NCBI GenBank assembly: GCA_902525595.1
Contig: CABZHO010000007.1
Span: 1-37,289, forward strand
Length of the DNA stretch: 37,289 bases
Reading direction: 5' to 3'
From: an uncultured Pelagibacteraceae bacterium
Lineage (GTDB): Bacteria; Pseudomonadota; Alphaproteobacteria; Pelagibacterales; AG-422-B15
The position numbers and the translations under genes were made by a program. Shown piece by piece: positions 33,383-37,289 of the stretch. How positions within the stretch are numbered: the stretch's first letter is position 1; each line of letters starts with the position of its first letter. Under the pieces are notes generated by a model that was given only the letters and a program-made list of their open reading frames with translations, was not told where the DNA came from and ran no database searches.

Positions 33383-34301
33383 TATATCCGGCACATCAAT
33401 TAATTTTTTAAGAGTAAGGTTTATTACCTTCGTTGCATCATCAGTTCTGATAGTTTTGTCAATCGCTGCTTTTTTTATTAGTGGGCTAAATTTTGGTATT
33501 GATTTTAAAGGAGGTACACTGATTGAAATTGAAACTACTAATGAAATTGAAATAGCTGGTTTAAGAGACAATTTAAATACCCTTCAACTAGGAGATGTAC
33601 AGGTACAAGAATTTGGATCTAGTAAAAATTTACTTATTCGAGTTGAGCAGCAAATTGGTGGAGATCAAGTACAGCAAGACGTAGTAGAGATTGTAAAAGA
33701 AAGCTTAAGTTCATATCTTTCTACTGATATTAACTTTAGAAGAACAGAAGTTGTTGGCCCAAAAGTAAGTGGTGAGTTGATTCAATCTGGAGCAATCGCT
33801 ATCTTAGCTGCTGTTTTCGCGATGCTTATATACATCTGGTTTAGGTTTGAATGGCAATTCTCTTTAGGAGCCGTAGTTGCACTTATACATGATGTAATAC
33901 TCACTATTGGTGTTTTTTGTATAACTCAATTGGAATTTAATTTGCCGATAATAGCAGCAATACTCACAATCGTTGGTTACTCGATGAATGATACAGTTGT
34001 TGTCTACGATAGAGTAAGAGAAAATTTGCGCAAATATAGGTCAAAGGAAATTACTGACTTATTAAACCTATCAATTAATGATACATTATCTAGAACAATT
34101 GTTACTTCAGTTACGACTTTGTTAGCCTTATTGTCATTATTTATTTTTGGAGGGGAAGTCATCAAAGGTTTTACTTTTGCTATGATATGGGGTGTGATCG
34201 TAGGAACATACTCTTCTATTTTTGTAGCTGCTCCACTTTTAAAATATCTTGATGTAAAACGGGAGTGGAATACTACCTCTGCAGTTGACTCAACTAGATA
34301 A
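33375..34301 (+). CDS. secF: Protein translocase subunit SecF
   Basis: A 308-residue partner of SecD with six helices. The first helix is followed by LNFGIDFKGGTLIEIE (D1 motif), and the fourth-helix motif VGYSMNDTVVVYDRVRE carries the functional Asp. Its ATG overlaps secD by 8 bp. The gene converges on the leftward membrane protein gene with 1 bp between stop codons, so no independent terminator fits between them. Confidence 0.95.
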   Translation: MFDISGTSINFLRVRFITFVASSVLIVLSIAAFFISGLNFGIDFKGGTLIEIETTNEIEIAGLRDNLNTLQLGDVQVQEFGSSKNLLIRVEQQIGGDQVQQDVVEIVKESLSSYLSTDINFRRTEVVGPKVSGELIQSGAIAILAAVFAMLIYIWFRFEWQFSLGAVVALIHDVILTIGVFCITQLEFNLPIIAAILTIVGYSMNDTVVVYDRVRENLRKYRSKEITDLLNLSINDTLSRTIVTSVTTLLALLSLFIFGGEVIKGFTFAMIWGVIVGTYSSIFVAAPLLKYLDVKREWNTTSAVDSTR

Positions 34302-34302
34302 A

Positions 34303-34911
34303 CTAATAGAGATTTTGTGCTACAACCATTGCAAGAAGCATTGGTATTGAAAGAAGGGTATTAGTTCTCGAGAAAAGCATAGCTGTTCTTGCTGATTTAG
34401 CTTTCGTTTCTGCATCAACCTCCACTATGCCAAGTGCCTTTTTCTGATTTGGCCAAATTACCATCCAAACATTATAAGCCATGATTATTGCTAACCACAT
34501 ACCAATACCTATTGTTAATTCTTTGCCATTGAAACCATAAGCCAATGTGAATGTGAGTGCATTGACAGATCCTTCATGACCATAATAGAGAGCGAGGGTT
34601 GATAGTCCGGTAATTAAAGTTGCCATTGCCGCCCATCTGAACCAAAATAGTGCCGCAGGAGCTATTACTTTTCCAATGGCTGGTTTTTGTTCGTCGGGAA
34701 TATTAGGCATATTTGGTATCTGAACAAAGTTAAAATAATAAAGAAGCCCAATCCACATAACACCAGAAATTACATGCAGAAATCTTGATAATGAGGCCCA
34801 ATATAGCTGATCATAACTTCCATAATGCCCAGTTACCATAATCAGTAAAAGAATTGCTAAAATTGACCCAGTGATAATGGTTCTTGGTAATGATTGTAAA
34901 ATTGATGCCAT
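34303..34911 (-). CDS. PuuD-like (DUF989/urate hydroxylase N-terminal type) membrane protein
   Basis: A 202-residue protein with about five membrane helices (roughly 10-28, 41-61, 87-107, 133-152 and 178-200). The block SRFLHVISGVMWIGLLYYFNFVQ and FWFRWAAMATLITG resemble the membrane domain of urate hydroxylase PuuD and related alphaproteobacterial proteins. Full PuuD is about twice as long, with a C-terminal cytochrome c domain that is missing here; no CxxCH is present. Conserved His residues in or next to helices (GHYG, FLHVISG) could ligate haem b, which is speculative. It lies 47 bp downstream of uvrA. Urate oxidation should not be assumed; no purine catabolism gene is nearby. Confidence 0.6.
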   Translation of the reverse strand: MASILQSLPRTIITGSILAILLLIMVTGHYGSYDQLYWASLSRFLHVISGVMWIGLLYYFNFVQIPNMPNIPDEQKPAIGKVIAPAALFWFRWAAMATLITGLSTLALYYGHEGSVNALTFTLAYGFNGKELTIGIGMWLAIIMAYNVWMVIWPNQKKALGIVEVDAETKAKSARTAMLFSRTNTLLSIPMLLAMVVAQNLY

Positions 34912-34958
34912 TTAAAGATTCATACCATGTTTTTTAGTCTAGTAAAATATTTATGTAA

Positions 34959-37289
34959 TTATTTAAGAATTTTATTTAAATACTGTCCCGTGTAACTTTT
35001 CTTTATTTTAGAAATATCTTCTGGTGTTCCGCTACCTATAATCTCACCACCTCCATCTCCGCCTTCAGGCCCCAAATCTACTATCCAGTCTGCAGTTTTT
35101 ATTACATCCAAGTTGTGCTCAATAACAACTACAGTATTCCCCTGATCCACCAGGATTTGTAAGACTTCTAGCAATTTCTTTATATCATGGACATGCAATC
35201 CTGTAGTCGGCTCATCTAAAACATAAAGGGTTTTTCCAGTGGCTCTCTTCGATAGTTCTTTTGAGAGCTTTATTCTTTGAGCTTCACCACCAGATAGAGT
35301 TGTCGCTTGTTGACCAATCTTAATGTATCCTAACCCAACATTTTGCAATGTCTCAAGTTTTCTCTTAATCATTGGAATGGCCTCAAAAAAAGAGCAACCT
35401 TCCTCCACAGTCATATCTAGAATATCTGCAATACTTTTATCCTTATACTTAATTTCAAGGGTCTCTCTGTTGTACCTTTTACCCTCGCATTCGTCACAGG
35501 TTACATAAACATCAGGTAGAAAATGCATTTCAATTTTAATAACGCCATCACCTTCACAAGCTTCACATCGTCCACCTTTAACATTAAAAGAAAATCTTCC
35601 TGCCTTATATCCTCTGGCTTTTGATTCTGGAAGCCCAGTAAACCAGTCTCTGATAAAAGTGAAAGCCCCGGTGTACGTTGCAGGATTAGATCTTGGAGTC
35701 CTCCCGATAGGAGATTGATCAATATCTATTACTTTATCAAGCTCTTGAAGGCCTTTTATTTCCTTGTGCTTCGCTGGTGTGTACCTCGATCCATTCAGGG
35801 TCTGAGCCACTGATTTGAATAACGTGTTGATTGTTAATGTTGATTTACCACTTCCAGATACGCCAGTAATGCAAGTAAGTGTACCAAGGGGAATTTCACA
35901 ATTTACATTTTTTAGGTTGTTGCCCTCAGCTTTTATAATTTCAATATACTTATTATTAAAAGCTTTTCTTCTTATCTTTGGTATTTCTATTTTTAATTTA
36001 CCTGAGAGATACTGCCCTGTGATACTATTTGGGTTTCTTTTAATTTTTTGAACATTGCCCTCGGCTACAACTTTTCCTCCGTTTACACCAGCTGCAGGAC
36101 CTAAATCAACAACATGATCCGCTGTCGTGATTGCTTCCTCATCATGCTCAACAACAATTACTGTATTCCCTAAATCTCTTAATCTTTTAAGAGTTTTAAG
36201 AAGTCTTTCATTGTCACGCTGATGCAGACCTATTGAAGGTTCATCGAGTACGTATAGCACACCCGTTAGTCCAGAGCCAATTTGTGAGGCAAGGCGAATT
36301 CTTTGTGATTCACCTCCAGATAAGCTTCCTGATCCTCGAGACAACGTAAGATATTCCAGGCCGACATTATTTAAAAAAAGTATTCTTTCGTTGAGTTCTT
36401 TTAGTATTCTATATGCAATCTCTTTTTCTTTTTTTGTCAGTTTTTTCTCAAATTTTTGAAACCATGAAACTAAGTCTTTAATCGACTTATCGCAAACTTC
36501 ACCAATATGTAGTTTATCAATCTTTACTGCGAGTGCGCTTTCTTTTAGTCTGAATCCATCACAAGCGTGACACTTAACTTCACCCTGGTATCTTTCAATT
36601 CTTCCTCTCATCCAATCACTTTCTGTTTCAAGGAAACGCCTTTCAAGATTGTTAATAACACCCTCAAACGGTCTCTCATAAACATAACCATCATCATATG
36701 TAAACTTCAATTCTGTATCTCCTGAGCCGTAAAGAACTATGCTTTGAATTTTTTTCCCTAGTGATTTCCAAGGCGTGTCCAATGAAAATTTATATTTTTT
36801 TGCAACAACTTGAAGAATATTTCTAAAGTATCCGTATCGAGAAACAGGCCAGGGTGCTAAAGCATCTTCATTAATGGAAAGGTTTTTATTTGGAACGACT
36901 AAATTAGGATTTATTGATAAGTCTGTGCCAATGCCATCACATTCTTCGCATGCACCATAAGGATTGTTGAAGGAAAATAATCGAGGTTCAATCTCGTCAA
37001 TCGTAAAGCCTGAAACTGGACATGCAAATTTAGAAGAAAATAATTCTTGATTAATTTTTCCATTTTTATTTTCAAAGTCCTCAACAACGACAAGTCCGTC
37101 ACTTAAATTTAGTGCAGTTTCTACACTGTCAGCTAGTCTATTTCCAATTTCTTTAGTAAGAACTATTCTGTCAACAACCACTTCAATATCATGCTTTTTC
37201 TTTTTATCTAATTCAGGTAAAGAGTCGAATTCATAGAGTTCACCATCTATTTTGACTCTTTGAAAACCTTTCTTGTGTAAATCTTGTAA
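34959..37289 (-). CDS. uvrA: Excinuclease ABC subunit A (partial, N-terminus off window)
   Basis: The leftward frame is open from the right edge; 776 C-terminal residues of a protein normally near 950 are seen. Present are the first-domain signature [18 protein letters not shown] with Walker [15 protein letters not shown], the second Walker [13 protein letters not shown], the zinc module [11 protein letters not shown] ... [10 protein letters not shown], and the second signature [17 protein letters not shown] with [11 protein letters not shown]. The first zinc module begins CPVSG rather than CPxCG, which I recall as usual in alphaproteobacterial UvrA. It finds bulky DNA lesions in nucleotide-excision repair. 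An internal GTG at 37181 is not the true start, since conserved UvrA sequence continues upstream ([20 protein letters not shown]). Confidence 0.97.
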   Translation of the reverse strand, partial: LQDLHKKGFQRVKIDGELYEFDSLPELDKKKKHDIEVVVDRIVLTKEIGNRLADSVETALNLSDGLVVVEDFENKNGKINQELFSSKFACPVSGFTIDEIEPRLFSFNNPYGACEECDGIGTDLSINPNLVVPNKNLSINEDALAPWPVSRYGYFRNILQVVAKKYKFSLDTPWKSLGKKIQSIVLYGSGDTELKFTYDDGYVYERPFEGVINNLERRFLETESDWMRGRIERYQGEVKCHACDGFRLKESALAVKIDKLHIGEVCDKSIKDLVSWFQKFEKKLTKKEKEIAYRILKELNERILFLNNVGLEYLTLSRGSGSLSGGESQRIRLASQIGSGLTGVLYVLDEPSIGLHQRDNERLLKTLKRLRDLGNTVIVVEHDEEAITTADHVVDLGPAAGVNGGKVVAEGNVQKIKRNPNSITGQYLSGKLKIEIPKIRRKAFNNKYIEIIKAEGNNLKNVNCEIPLGTLTCITGVSGSGKSTLTINTLFKSVAQTLNGSRYTPAKHKEIKGLQELDKVIDIDQSPIGRTPRSNPATYTGAFTFIRDWFTGLPESKARGYKAGRFSFNVKGGRCEACEGDGVIKIEMHFLPDVYVTCDECEGKRYNRETLEIKYKDKSIADILDMTVEEGCSFFEAIPMIKRKLETLQNVGLGYIKIGQQATTLSGGEAQRIKLSKELSKRATGKTLYVLDEPTTGLHVHDIKKLLEVLQILVDQGNTVVVIEHNLDVIKTADWIVDLGPEGGDGGGEIIGSGTPEDISKIKKSYTGQYLNKILK

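Noticed and set aside
36940-37040. UvrA first zinc module with CPVS instead of CPxC as a damaged site
   Set aside because: I recall this form as common in alphaproteobacterial UvrA, and the rest of the protein is intact, so it is probably a lineage trait.
34959-37181. uvrA taken as starting at the internal GTG at 37181
   Set aside because: Conserved UvrA sequence continues in frame to the right edge, so the gene is truncated by the window, not internally started.

Overview
The window is a strongly A+T-rich, gene-dense bacterial chromosome segment with almost no spacer longer than 140 bp. The block dgt-argS-(SPOR position)-nagZ-scpA-scpB ... tatA-tatB-tatC-serS-surE ... yajC-secD-secF, followed by uvrA, is a typical alphaproteobacterial gene order. 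Short spacers, overlapping starts, many GTG/TTG starts and low G+C suggest a streamlined marine alphaproteobacterium; I cannot name a genus from sequence alone. No tRNA, rRNA, CRISPR array, IS element or phage gene was seen. The first gene (1-575) and the last (uvrA, to 37289) run off the window edges.

Layout. (1) 1-8648: a divergent accessory locus. Leftward are a FAH-fold hydrolase, a PheA/TfdB/MhpA-type flavin monooxygenase, a carboxymuconolactone decarboxylase-like protein and a glutathione S-transferase. Rightward are a Tat-exported sulfatase, an H-H-E metal VOC (extradiol-dioxygenase-like) protein, a DUF6640-type membrane protein, a LysE/RhtB exporter, a YhhQ transporter and an HSL-type alpha/beta hydrolase. 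Together they resemble an aromatic or aryl-sulfate catabolic module. (2) 8637-10274: a leftward patatin-like lipase and a rightward NRDE/TANGO2 protein, closed by a rho-independent terminator. (3) 10353-15209: a fatty-acid beta-oxidation pair (fadA-like thiolase and fadJ/fadB-like multifunctional enzyme) followed by a beta-alanine/omega-amino-acid:pyruvate aminotransferase, behind a good sigma70-type promoter. (4) 15236-16683: leftward METTL27-like methyltransferase and exonuclease III. (5) 16721-22396: dgt-argS-small TM protein-nagZ-scpA-scpB. (6) 22413-27984: a di-haem DUF1111 protein and an iron ABC transporter (fbpA, fbpB, fbpC) with an embedded peroxiredoxin. This cassette sits between scpB and tatA, which are normally adjacent or nearly so. 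(7) 28048-34301: tatABC, serS, surE, yajC, secD, secF. (8) 34303-37289: leftward uvrA followed by a PuuD-like (DUF989) membrane protein.

Most worth a second look: the iron cassette, whose fbpA and peroxiredoxin leaders carry three copies of one 17-bp operator-like motif resembling Fur and Irr sites; a 63-residue remnant of the alphaproteobacterial SPOR-domain protein that keeps its membrane anchor and conserved linker but lacks the SPOR domain; a 14-bp perfect palindrome inside the dgt promoter spacer; and the sulfatase plus ring-modification locus. The Tat translocon encoded at 28048-29310 would export the sulfatase encoded at 3546-5249.
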